DNA of 19,416 nucleotides from CAJBLF01 sp964418415 (GCA_964418415.1 CAYQLB010000018.1:1-19416); one strand, 5' to 3'. Positions 10,621 to 18,748 are shown, counted from the stretch's first letter. The notes: generated from the letters alone by a model not told the origin. Made by a program: numbers and translations.

Positions 10621-10765
10621 TAATTAGCACTTCGTGCGTATATGTATCCGCGAAAGCGGACGTAATTGGTAATTGATTATTCAATGAATATACGCGAACA
10701 TTAGTGAGCAAATTACGCCGAAGGCATAGTACGAGCGAAGCTCAAATTACATCCGCTGGATGATT
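10621..10765. repeat. Cluster of five triloop/tetraloop mini-hairpins
   Basis: The gap between the flippase start and the membrane-protein stop holds five very short perfect hairpins: GCAC-TTC-GTGC (10627-10637), TCCGC-GAAA-GCGGA (10647-10660), GCC-GAA-GGC, GAGC-GAA-GCTC and ATCC-GCT-GGAT. Most are flanked by AATTAC or GTAATT. No frame or known RNA is recognised here. The region would be transcribed as spacer between two minus-strand genes. Confidence 0.6.
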
Positions 10766-11272
10766 TTAGAGTTTCATTTTCCTGGAAAATTTTTCGAAAA
10801 AGCTTTGATGATAAGTACCAAGCTGAGGAAGATACTTATTAAGCTCAGAAAGAAATAAGGAGATAGTATCCAACGAATCATCAAAACTATAAATCATATG
10901 TCATTTTTCGGTAATCAAGACAATGTTTTTGAGTTTCTGTTCTTTGGGGAAAAGTTCGATGACATATCCGGTAAAGGTATTCCATGGATATGAAGTAGTA
11001 CCAATAATAAGATGAATATCAGAAATAGTCATTTTGATGACTTGGTTATTGATGGTGGAATAGTAAAAATATCATCAGAGCAGGAAAAAGATTAAAACTG
11101 CACCAACAACATTATTATTGAGAATTGAAAGCAAAAAAATACATGCAAAAATAACAGTAAATCCTAAGTATCGTAGTTTATTTCTCCTAAATTTTTCTCC
11201 ATTGTAGACAAGAATGCTCATCGTAGTATAATAAGCAAATAAAATAACAAAAAATATATATTCAATACCCAC
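10766..11272 (-). CDS. Small membrane protein with C-terminal soluble domain
   Basis: 168 residues, TAA stop, three TGA codons read as Gly, two of them adjacent (11072-11077). The start is a GTG at 11272, the only usual start codon after the in-frame TAA further upstream. Two membrane helices are visible, near residues 4-22 and 33-70 (the latter may be two helices), followed by a soluble domain of about 90 residues with alternating beta strands and a final amphipathic helix (DSLDTISLFLSELNKYLPQL). This layout resembles bacterial PH-like membrane proteins, but I do not recognise the family. It starts 18 bases after the rsmA stop, so it is probably co-transcribed with rsmA. Confidence 0.75.
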
Positions 11273-11290
11273 TAATTTGCAAGACAGACC

Positions 11291-12055
11291 TTAAGAGAGA
11301 ATCTTTTTGAGATCTTCCCAAGAGAGCTCCTCCAACCTTTTTTTCTTCAATGCTTCTGGAACAATGAAAAATATATCTGACTTTTTATTGATCATCGTTT
11401 GGATTGCTCCCAACGTCTTTCTACTAAACGGCGCAAACAACTCCAAAAATTCAATAAATGTATTTCGATTAATTGTTAGTTGTTCGTTTTTAGTTGTTAG
11501 TTGAATAAGGCAGCTTTTCACTTTTGGTGCAGGTTTAAAATATTTTGCGGGCACTCATTTGAGGTACGTCACGTCATAAAAAAAATTGAGTAATCGTCGA
11601 AGATATGATTTTTTCTTGGCATTGACTTTAATTTTTTGACCAACTTCATCTTGCACCATAAACACTCCCCCCGCATAATTTTGTCACGCCGAAAAAAACT
11701 TTCTCAATATCGGAGAGGTAATATAGTAAGGTAAATTCCCTACGATCAAAGTTTTTTCAGAATGAAGTTTTTTTTCTTTTAAAAATTTTTCTACATCCAA
11801 CTGTAACACATCACTCAATATAAATTCTCAATTTTCAATTTTCAATTGTCAATTATCTCTAAACGTCGGATCCATATCTATTACGAAAAAATTATCAGAG
11901 ATATTCTGAATTAATTTTGTAATAGCTCACTTTCATGGTCAAATTTCTATCAAGGCTTCACATCACGTTAAATGATATAACGAAGAAATTTTATCAGCAA
12001 TATAGCTTCTGACTTTGGAATCGATAAGAAAGTTCTGTCATAAGTAAGTTCACAT
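11291..12055 (-). CDS. rsmA: 16S rRNA dimethyladenosine methyltransferase RsmA (KsgA)
   Basis: Dimethylates the two adjacent adenines in helix 45 of 16S rRNA during small-subunit assembly, using SAM. 254 residues, TAA stop, ten TGA codons read as Gly. Start at the ATG at 12055, giving MGTYLGQNFLIDSKVRSYI, the standard family N-terminus with LGQNFL (G6 = TGA). Motif I is E-I-G39-P-G41-K-G43-AIT, where all three glycines are TGA. The acidic residue binding SAM ribose is in VIDMD, the catalytic motif is NLPYYITSP at 107-115, and MVQDEVGQKI and FKPAPKVKS follow as expected. The sequence contains two runs of seven-base repeats (11469-11503 and 11828-11855) that are translated without breaking the fold motifs. 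It heads a two-gene unit with the small membrane protein and follows a highly structured upstream region. Confidence 0.96.
11469..11503. repeat. Five heptamer units inside rsmA
   Basis: Units TTAATTG, TTAGTTG, TTCGTTT, TTAGTTG, TTAGTTG in a row. They are translated on the minus strand as QLTTKNEQLTIN, so the repeat shows in the protein as two copies of QLT. Confidence 0.65.
11828..11855. repeat. Four heptamer units inside rsmA
   Basis: Units TCAATTT, TCAATTT, TCAATTG, TCAATTA in a row, translated on the minus strand as DNGQLKIENG, between the SAM-ribose motif and FILSDV. This is a loop region where the family varies in length. Confidence 0.65.
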
Positions 12056-12110
12056 AATTGAGACGCAATAAAAGCTCGAAACTTCGTGAGAGTTTTTATG
12101 ATGTCGAAAT

Positions 12111-12282
12111 TATAGTTGACCCACAAATAATTATGAAGTGTAACGAAGAATTATTGTTTGGTCAACTATACATCCTTCAATCAAAATCCAAAACCTTTTG
12201 AAGAAGGATGTATATATTCTCCTCCAAAAATATTAATTAGAGAATATATAGCGATTACAATACATATTTAGCACCCGGGTGC
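12111..12282. promoter_or_regulatory. Chain of three abutting inverted repeats and a palindrome before rsmA
   Basis: IR1: 12111-12132 pairs with 12149-12170 (19 of 22 bases, 11 perfect at the outer end, TATAGTTGACC). IR2: ATACATCCTTC (12168-12178) pairs with GAAGGATGTAT (12203-12213), with an inner TCAAAA/TTTTGA. IR3: TATATATTCTC (12211-12221) pairs with GAGAATATATA (12240-12250). Then the 12-base palindrome GCACCCGGGTGC (12271-12282). Neighbouring repeats share two or three bases at each junction. No gene is seen between 12056 and 12335. IR2 and IR3 overlap the likely rsmA promoter and IR1 lies in its leader. Confidence 0.6.
12209..12236 (-). promoter_or_regulatory. Candidate rsmA promoter
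   Basis: On the minus strand TTAATA, 16 bases, TATACA. The spacer contains AGGAGAAT, also found in the spacer of the promoter at 13768-13795. Transcription would start near 12202 and give a leader of about 147 bases to the rsmA ATG. Confidence 0.4.
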
Positions 12283-12288
12283 AATGTT

Positions 12289-12317
12289 AAAAAAAAGCCT
12301 GGAGATATCCTCCAGAC
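12289..12317 (-). terminator. Terminator of the 120-residue protein gene
   Basis: On the minus strand CTGGAG, loop GATAT, CTCCAG, then GG-C and eight T. It lies 19 bases past the TAG stop at 12336. Confidence 0.82.
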
Positions 12318-12335
12318 ATAGGTATATTTGTGGTA

Positions 12336-12698
12336 CTACACAACCAAATCTGGTTGTATCATCATAACGAATTTCGTCACTCGATGGGCTATTTCCTCCA
12401 ATTCATGAGGAGAAAAGTGATGAATACCACAGAGTTCCTTAGCACGTTTTTTTGCTTCTTCAAGTTGTACATCTTGATTGAGCTCAACCAAAACACTCCA
12501 TGAATTTTGTGCTGCGGGAACTTTGATGTTTTGAGCATCAACCTGATGTTGAATCAAAAGTAACAAATGTTGTCCAGCATAGCTTAAGCCATGATGCGAA
12601 ATCTGAGGAGTCTTGGAGACTCTTGCCGCAGAAACGGTTTTTTGTGATTGAGGGTTCTTTTTCCCGAAAGGGAGTTTGAAGCGAGATTTGTTTTGCAT
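12336..12698 (-). CDS. Hypothetical protein, 120 residues
   Basis: No family is recognised. The ATG at 12698 gives a 120-residue soluble protein with a basic, Ser/Lys-rich N-terminus (residues 1-37, MQNKSRFKLPFGKK...) and a compact second half: a likely helix at 38-55 (LSYAGQHLLLLIQHQVDAQ), a strand (WSVLVELNQ), and two helices (EEAKKRAKELCG and SPHELEEIAHRVTKFVMMI). No TGA codons, TAG stop. The frame remains open upstream to 13016, but that part overlaps the next gene and terminator and looks like chance sequence. It is bounded by its own terminator and by the terminator of the gene before it, so it is probably a single-gene unit. The basic tail could bind nucleic acid, which is speculation. 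Confidence 0.7.
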   Translation of the reverse strand: MQNKSRFKLPFGKKNPQSQKTVSAARVSKTPQISHHGLSYAGQHLLLLIQHQVDAQNIKVPAAQNSWSVLVELNQDVQLEEAKKRAKELCGIHHFSPHELEEIAHRVTKFVMMIQPDLVV

Positions 12699-12766
12699 AC
12701 GTATATATTTTAAGTTTTGTTTTGGGGTCTCATCTTTTAATAAAAAAACATATATAATCAAGTAAT

Positions 12767-12789
12767 AAAAAAGACGTCCGAAGACGTCT
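12767..12789 (-). terminator. UUCG-loop terminator of the Asn/Gly-rich protein gene
   Basis: On the minus strand AGACGTC, loop TTCG, GACGTCT (7 perfect pairs), then a run of T. It lies 22 bases past the TAA stop at 12811. Almost the same hairpin ends ppdK. Confidence 0.85.
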
Positions 12790-12810
12790 ATAGAAAAATA
12801 TATAAAAATT

Positions 12811-13720
12811 TTATGACCAAAAAGAATGATTTTGAAGAGTGATGATAGCCCTTTCGTCCAATCTTTTCGCCTGTAAATATAAACAATATAAGAAGAATAA
12901 TCATAAGGGAACAAAAAGGAAATTAAGCAAAAGTGAAGATCGTAAGAAAGAGAGACCAGTAAGTGGTCTATTTGATAGTACAGGAGCAGGAGTAAGAGCA
13001 AGAACTGATTCCTCAATCAAAGGATTCGAAGATGATACACGATCAGAGTGAAAAGATATTAATCAAATAGGAGAAACTTTTGAAATTATTATCGTTTCAG
13101 AATCTTGTAGAGATGTTTCAGAAGAAAGAACTGCAGTATCTATCGTTGATACTACACAACTACGATCATAATAACTATGAGAAGCATCTCATGTAGGACA
13201 AAAATCTTTGACCAAAGATCATCCACCTCCAAGAGATCATCATCCACCAATAGTTCAGATAACAATATCCGTGATATCTTCAGTATCTTTTGTATCCTCA
13301 ACATCACCAGTATTCTCAGTATCTTCTATATATTCAGTAGTTTCTAAATCTCCTGTACCTTCAGTATCTCCTATATCTTCTGTATCTCAATTTTCATTTC
13401 CATTGTTATCATTGCCGTTACCCATCATTGCCGTTACCATCATTACCATTATCATTGTTTCCATTTCCGTTGTTTCAGTTATCTCACTCTCAATGGTTTC
13501 CATTATCTCCGTTATTTCCATTGTCGTTATTACCATTGTTTCACTCTCAATGGTTTCCATTATTTCACTCTCAATGGTTTCCGTTATCTCCATTATTAGT
13601 TTGAGAAAAAGAAACAGAAGAATCCTCTGTTTGAACAACAGCATAAACAAAGATATCTGATAGTATCATACCAGAAATCAGCAACGCAATGATTCCTAAA
13701 GAGAAACTTTTTTTAATCAT
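12811..13720 (-). CDS. Asn/Gly-rich exported repeat protein, frameshifted
   Basis: Starts at the ATG at 13720 with a signal peptide (MIKKSFSLGIIALLISGM... to YA near residue 27). About residues 40-110 are built from Asn, Gly, Asp and His, with three copies of GNHGEG, in each of which two Gly are TGA. At 13421-13423 a second copy of GATGGTAACGGCAAT has an extra G and the frame runs into TAA (13418-13420). Removing one base restores a frame that stays open to TAA at 12811, giving about 302 residues and 15 TGAs. The second part has an acidic Thr/Glu/Asp tract (DTED, EDTENTGD), two GGGGSL units, a Cys block (DFCPTGDASHSYYDRSC) and a hydrophobic segment near the end (LLLNFLFVPLGLFFLYCLYL, then QAKR) that could anchor it. 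Function unknown, surface location inferred. The shift may be real or a sequencing error. Confidence 0.72.
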
Positions 13721-13767
13721 AACTAATAGAGGAAAAAAAATAAATACATAGGAATATAATAAAACAC

Positions 13768-13795
13768 TTTATAACATTCTCCTACAAAATGTCAA
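13768..13795 (-). promoter_or_regulatory. Promoter of the Asn/Gly-rich protein gene
   Basis: On the minus strand a perfect TTGACA, 16 bases, TATAAA. The leader to the ATG at 13720 would be about 40 bases. No Shine-Dalgarno sequence is visible. Confidence 0.7.
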
Positions 13796-13822
13796 TATAA
13801 AATATAAATTAAAAAAATATAT

Positions 13823-13845
13823 AAAAAAGACGCCCGAAGACGTCC
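13823..13845 (-). terminator. UUCG-loop terminator of ppdK
   Basis: On the minus strand GACGTC, loop TTCG, GGCGTC (6 pairs, one T/G wobble), then six T. It lies about 78 bases past the ppdK stop. Confidence 0.8.
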
Positions 13846-13897
13846 TCTTTGAAGTAACAATTTATACCTAACAATTATTGAAAATTTCTTTTTATTA

Positions 13898-13925
13898 TTA
13901 GCTATTCACTGTTAGATGTTAGTTA
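13898..13925. repeat. Degenerate heptamer repeat across the ppdK stop codon
   Basis: Units TTAGCTA, TTCACTG, TTAGATG, TTAGTTA. The last unit contains the ppdK stop (TAA at 13923-13925 on the minus strand). Confidence 0.5.
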
Positions 13926-16556
13926 TTTTAGCGCTGCATGTGCTGCAGCCAATCTTGCGATAGGTACTCTAAATGGAGAACAGCTGACATATGCAAGTCC
14001 TACCTTATGACAGAATGCAATAGATGCAGGATCTCATCAATGTTCACCACAGATACCAAGCTTGATGTCAGGTCTAGTTCTTCTTCCTTTTTCTACTGCC
14101 ATTTGAACTAATTGACCAACTCCATCAACATCTAAACTTTGGAACGGATCCTTCTCGAAGATATTTTGATTAACATATTCCTTGATGAATTTACCAGCAT
14201 CATCCCTTGAAAAACCAAGCGTCATCTGAGTCAAATCATTTGTTCCAAATGAGAAGAATTCAGCGGTTTCAGCAACTTTGTCTGCAGTTACAGCTCCTCT
14301 TGGTACCTCAATCATAGTTCCGAGTTTATAATCAACTTCGATACCACATTTCTCCATAGTCTCTTTAGCGACTTTTCTGACGATATCAGCATTGAAGTCC
14401 AATTCAGCTTTGAATCCTACCAACGGAATCATAATTTCTGGTTTTACATCCACACCTTGTTTTTTGAGTTCACATGCTGCAGAGATAACTGCTTCTGTTT
14501 GCATTTCAGCGATTTCAGGATACGTGATAACCAATCTACATCCTCTGTGTCCAAGCATTGGATTGAATTCATGAAGTGATTCTATTTTCTTCTTCAATAC
14601 TTCAAGATCTACATTCATAATCTGAGATAATTCAACGATATCTTTTTCTTCTTGAGGCAAGAACTCATGCAAAGGAGGATCGAGATATCTGATCGTGACA
14701 GGAAGTCCAGCCATCGCTTTAAAGATTCAGATAAAATCTTCTTTTTGGAATGGTAATATTTTTGCCAATGCCTTTTTCCTTCCATCGACATCATCAGCCA
14801 AAATCATTTCTCTTACTGCTCTGATTCTGTCTTCAGCGAAGAACATATGTTCTGTTCTACAAAGACCAATACCTTGTGCACCAAATTTCCTTGCGACTTC
14901 AGCATCATGCGGAGTATCAGCATTTGTTCTGACTAATAATGTTCTGAAGTTATCAGCCCATGTCATAAGTGTTCCAAAATCACCGCTAAGTTCTGGATCA
15001 ACAACTGCTAACGCACCAGCGAATACTTCTCCTGTTGAACCATCCAAAGTAATCATATCACCTTCTTTGTATACTTTTCCTTTGATAGTAACGGTTTTAT
15101 CATGTTCTGAAACAACGATTTCACCAGCACCCGCTACACAGCATTTTCCCATTCCTCTAGCAACAACGGCAGCATGAGAAGTCATACCTCCTCTAGCCGT
15201 CAAGATTCCTTGAGAAGCAACCATACCAATAATATCTTCTGGTGAGGTTTCTGTTCTTACGAGAACAACTTTTTTACCGGCTTCGTTTTGATCATGAGCA
15301 GCTTGCGCAGTGAAGACGATTTGTCCTACTGCAGCTCCTGGTGAAGCAGGAAGTCCCTTAGTCAATAATTCAGCTGTTTTTTTTGCTGAACCATCTATTT
15401 GCTTGTGAAGCAAGCTATCTAATTGTTCTGGTTTCACTCTAAGCACTGCTTCTTTTTCGTTGATAAGCCCTTCTTTGACCATATCGACTGCCATTTTGAT
15501 GGCAGCAGCAGCAGTTCTTTTTCCATTTCTTGTCTGAAGGATATATAATTTACCTTCTTGGATAGTGAACTCCATATCTTGCATATCTCTATAATGTTTT
15601 TCTAGTCCTTGATAGATATCTACCAATTCTTTGTAACAATCAGGCATAATTTTTTCCAATTCAGAGATTTCCAATGGTGTTCTGATACCTGCAACCACAT
15701 CTTCTCCTTGTGCGTTCATCAAGAATTCTCCGTAGAATTTATGTTCTCCCGTAGATGGATTTCTTGTAAAACATACTCCAGTTCCTGAAGTATCTCCCAT
15801 ATTTCCAAACACCATTGCTTGGATATTTACTGCAGTTCCAAGTAATCCTCTAATATCATTGAGTTTTCTATAGATAATAGCTCTGTCATTATTCCAAGAA
15901 CCGAATACCGCGTCGATAGACATCTGTAATTGTTCTCTTGGATTGCTTGGGAAATCTTTTCCGGTCGCTTTTTTGATTGCTTCTTTATACAAAGAAACTA
16001 CTTTCTGAAGATCCTCAACACCAAGTTCGGTATCAAGTTTTACTCCTTTTGCATCTTTGACAGATTGTAATGCATGTTCAAAATCATGATGAGGAACTTC
16101 TAATACCACATCACCAAACATCTGCAAAAATCTTCTGTAGCTATCTCGTACGAATCTTGGATTACCCGTCTTTTCAATCAATCCTTGTACAGATTCATCA
16201 TTAAGTCAGAGATTCAAGATAGTATCCATCATTCCAGGCATAGAATCAGCAGCTCCAGATCTTACAGACACCAACAATGGATCTTTTGGATCTCCCAACT
16301 TCTTACCCATTACATGTTCAAGTTTTTGAAGTTTTTCTTCAATCTGATCCAACACTATCTGAGGATAGGTCTTATTGCTTTTGTAGTACAAATCACAGGT
16401 TTCTGTAGTGATAGTAAATCCACTTGGAATAGGTAATCCCATTTCCACCATTTCAGATAAGTTTTTTCCTTTACCTCCTAGGATATCTTTCCCGAGGCCT
16501 TTTGTTTCACCGAAAAAGTACACATACTTCTTCCCTTTTTTTCCGAACAAACACAT
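13923..16556 (-). CDS. ppdK: Pyruvate, phosphate dikinase
   Basis: Interconverts pyruvate + ATP + phosphate with PEP + AMP + pyrophosphate, in the cytoplasm. 877 residues, the usual length, TAA stop. Only four TGA codons, all on conserved Gly: ILNL-G-LND (16206), DFI-G-IFKAM (14727), and both Gly of GEH-GG-DP (14034 and 14037). N-terminal ATP-grasp domain: GGKGKNLSEM near residue 27 and SVRSGAADSMPGMMDT near 95. The swivelling phosphohistidine domain has GGMTSHAAVVARGMGK with His461. The C-terminal TIM barrel has AMAGLPVTIRYLDPPLHEFLP, GICGEHGG with Cys836, and the end block SCSPFRVPIARLAAAHAA. All catalytic residues are present. In cells with little metabolism this enzyme can run glycolysis backwards or make ATP from PEP; which way it runs here is not visible. 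Confidence 0.98.
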
Positions 16557-16619
16557 AATATTACGTTGTTTATATAAATAAAAATGTTTTTAGACTTTTA
16601 CAAAAAAATCTGGGACAAC

Positions 16620-16647
16620 ATCATATAGTATTCTATTTTTTTTTCAA
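16620..16647 (-). promoter_or_regulatory. Candidate ppdK promoter
   Basis: On the minus strand TTGAAA, 16 bases, TATGAT, with a leader of about 55 bases to the ATG at 16556. The spacer starts with a run of A, which favours promoter activity. Confidence 0.35.
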
Positions 16648-16680
16648 GAACAAAAAGAAGAAATCCGTATTCGCTATATC

Positions 16681-16775
16681 GCCTCATTCCGGCATCAAGG
16701 AATTGCAGCCGGAATCCATACCAAGTCTCTAAGCAAATTGGATTCCGGTTGCAACCAACAAGACCGGAATGAGGC
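16681..16775. repeat. REP-like nested palindrome in the ppdK-mltG gap
   Basis: The outer arms GCCTCATTCCGG (16681-16692) and CCGGAATGAGGC (16764-16775) are perfect. The inner arms at 16703-16718 and 16739-16754 match in 15 of 16 bases around GGAATCCA/TGGATTCC, with a 20-base loop. A further lone half unit, TTGGATTCCGG, lies at about 16792-16802. The GC-rich, palindromic make-up and CATTCCGG / GGATTCC core resemble dispersed REP or MITE-type elements. The rest of the 312-base gap holds only the two promoters. Confidence 0.75.
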
Positions 16776-16811
16776 ACACAATAGTAAGAGTTTGGATTCC
16801 GGATTTCTTGT

Positions 16812-16839
16812 TTGACATAAAAAACAAGATTAGTAGTAT
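16812..16839 (+). promoter_or_regulatory. Candidate mltG promoter
   Basis: Perfect TTGACA, 16 bases, TAGTAT, with a leader of about 23 bases to the ATG at 16869. It sits just right of the REP-like element. Confidence 0.5.
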
Positions 16840-16868
16840 CAGGACTAGTTTACTTAATAACTCACATC

Positions 16869-17870
16869 ATGACTCAAAAAAGAAAATCTAAAATCTGACG
16901 CCGAATACTACTCATCATCCTCATCCTCGGCATCTATGTATTCACAAAAAAAATCACTCTTGACGCTAAGATAACTATCGAATCAGGCGAAAACACTGCC
17001 AAAATTTTCAACGAACTAAGTACGATAGAAAATTTTCGTATAAAATTATACATCAAGACACACAATATTGATTTTTCTAAACTCGAAGCAGGAAATTACA
17101 TCTTTAGTGGAACATATAGCAAAGCAGAGTTTGTAGCCAATATCTTGAAAGGGTCAGAAAAAGATTATCTTCGTCTTACGATTCTAGAAGGACGATCTAT
17201 CTACGATATCGATCAAGCATTAGCGAGAAAATGATATATCACCGACGGCGATTTTATCAACTATGTAACCAACCGAGGAACAATTTCTGAACTCATGCAA
17301 GGCTATGAATTCTTGCGCCAAATACCGACAAAAGTCGGAACACTCGAAGGATTCCTCTACCCTGATACCTATAATGTAGACAAAAATAAACCACTCATTC
17401 CACAATTAGTGAGTAAACAATTACAAACATTCAACACAAGAGTACGAAAGAAAATCAGCAATCCGAAAGATTTCTACAAAACCCTCATCCTGGCAAGCGT
17501 ACTTGAAAAAGAAGAAAGAAATACCAATAATAAAGCAACCGTCGCAGGAATATTTTTGAAAAGACTAGAAATCTGAATGAAAATCGACGCAGATATCACC
17601 CTCTGTTATGGACTCAAAACATCATATACCAATTGCACCCCCGCAGTCATCGGAAGAAATGTTGGTGATGCAAATAACAAATACAATACGAGAGCTGTAA
17701 AATGATTACCACCAACAACTATTTGTAATCCTACTCGAGAAAGTATTAACGCAGTCATAAACCCACAGACCTCTGACTATTTATATTATCTCCATGACAT
17801 GGAAGGAAATATTCATTATGGAAGCACTTTGGAAGAACATAATGCAAATAAAGCGAAATATCTCAATTAA
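16869..17870 (+). CDS. mltG: Endolytic murein transglycosylase MltG (YceG-like)
   Basis: Cleaves nascent peptidoglycan strands at the membrane and so ends glycan synthesis. 333 residues, four TGA codons read as Gly (16896, 17232, 17574, 17703), TAA stop. A basic N-terminus (MTQKRKSKIGRR) precedes one membrane helix at about residues 12-25. A LysM-like region follows (ITIESGENTAKIFNEL, LEAGNYIF, LTILEGRSIYDIDQAL), then the catalytic domain: GTLEGFLYPDTYNV, ILASVLEKEE with catalytic Glu213, GIFLKRLEI-G-MKIDADIT, YNTRAVK-G-LPPTTICNPTRESI (this Gly is invariant and is a TGA), and the end block YLYYLHDMEGNIHYGSTLEEHN. All key residues are intact. Its stop codon is one base away from the stop of the convergent recombinase gene, with no terminator between them. 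Confidence 0.95.
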
Positions 17871-17871
17871 A

Positions 17872-18687
17872 CTATAAGGGACTTTGTATATGCTGCAGAT
17901 TATGGGTTGCCACTTGTGTATACATCTGTGTAGTTTTGATATTGCTATGTCAAAGCAACACTTGAATATAACGCAAATCAGTTCACTGCTCCAATAAATG
18001 TGTAGCAAAGCTATGACGAAGTGAGTGAAAAGTCGCTTTTTTCTGTATCCCAGCCTTGATCATCGCATGCTGGAAAATATGTTGCGCTGTTCTTTTAGTT
18101 AATGGACCGCCTCCTTGTTCAGAATGAAAAACGGGATTATCATACGATTTTTCTTCCATCAATTGTTTGATAGCATCGATAATCTTGTCAGGTAGTATCG
18201 TGATTCTATCTTTCTGTCCTTTAGCTGATTTGATATGGATAGTCTTCTGGTCTAAATTGATATCACCCACACGGAGATAAAAAATTTCTGACACTCTGAG
18301 TCCCGCACCATACGCCAACGCCAATAAAGTTTTGTGTTTACTATTATTTGTACTATCTAATAATCTCTGGATCTCAAAACGAGAAAGCACGACTGGTAGT
18401 TTCTTAGGTTCTTTGGATAATTTTATTTCCTGACCAAGAGAAACTTTGATTATCTGATGACAGAAAAATTTGATGACTTCTTTGTATAGATTGACTGTCT
18501 TGGGCGCTTTACCTTGCTTTTGAAGATGAAGAATAAAATCCAAAACCTTTTCACGAGTAATGATAGTAACATCGTAATTAATCCATTTCAAGAAAAATTT
18601 AAAACAATTGGAATAGATTTCTACTGTCCTCGGACTGTAGTTTCTTTGTTGTAGTTCCCTAGTAAGTTGAAGAAGGTAATCTTGCAT
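17872..18687 (-). CDS. Tyrosine recombinase (Xer/integrase family)
   Basis: 271 residues, TAG stop, two TGA codons read as Gly, both in the conserved C-terminal block: EQ-G-TDLRYIQVLL-G-HSN. N-terminal SAM-like DNA-binding domain at residues 1-85 (NYSPRTVEIYSNCFKFFLKW). Catalytic domain from about 97, with all six catalytic residues visible: R131 (GAGLRVSE), K156 (SAKGQKDR), H221 and R224 (HSLRHSFATHLL), H247 and the nucleophile Y256 (KTTQMYTQV). The protein ends in QSPL. Length fits XerC/XerD and short integrases; the extra segment of integron integrases is absent. It could resolve chromosome dimers or move a mobile unit. The adjacent decayed toxin gene favours a role in an accessory locus, but this is inference. 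Confidence 0.92.
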
Positions 18688-18714
18688 TATAAAATATTAG
18701 AAAGTAAAAATGAT

Positions 18715-18742
18715 TTGATTTTTTATAATTTTTGTGTATACT
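18715..18742 (+). promoter_or_regulatory. Promoter of the candidate small RNA
   Basis: TTGATT, 16 bases, TATACT, pointing right, away from the recombinase gene. Transcription would start near 18749. Confidence 0.5.
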
Positions 18743-18748
18743 TCTATC

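Noticed and set aside
12699..13016. N-terminal extension of the 120-residue protein to 226 residues
   Set aside because: It crosses the terminator of the preceding gene and overlaps that gene's coding end; its sequence is AT-rich chance sequence without motifs.
13208..13660. 150-residue plus-strand frame rich in Ser, Val and Ile
   Set aside because: It is the mirror of the Asn/Gly repeat gene on the minus strand, where signal peptide, promoter, terminator and TGA-Gly use all agree. Its composition comes from the repeats.
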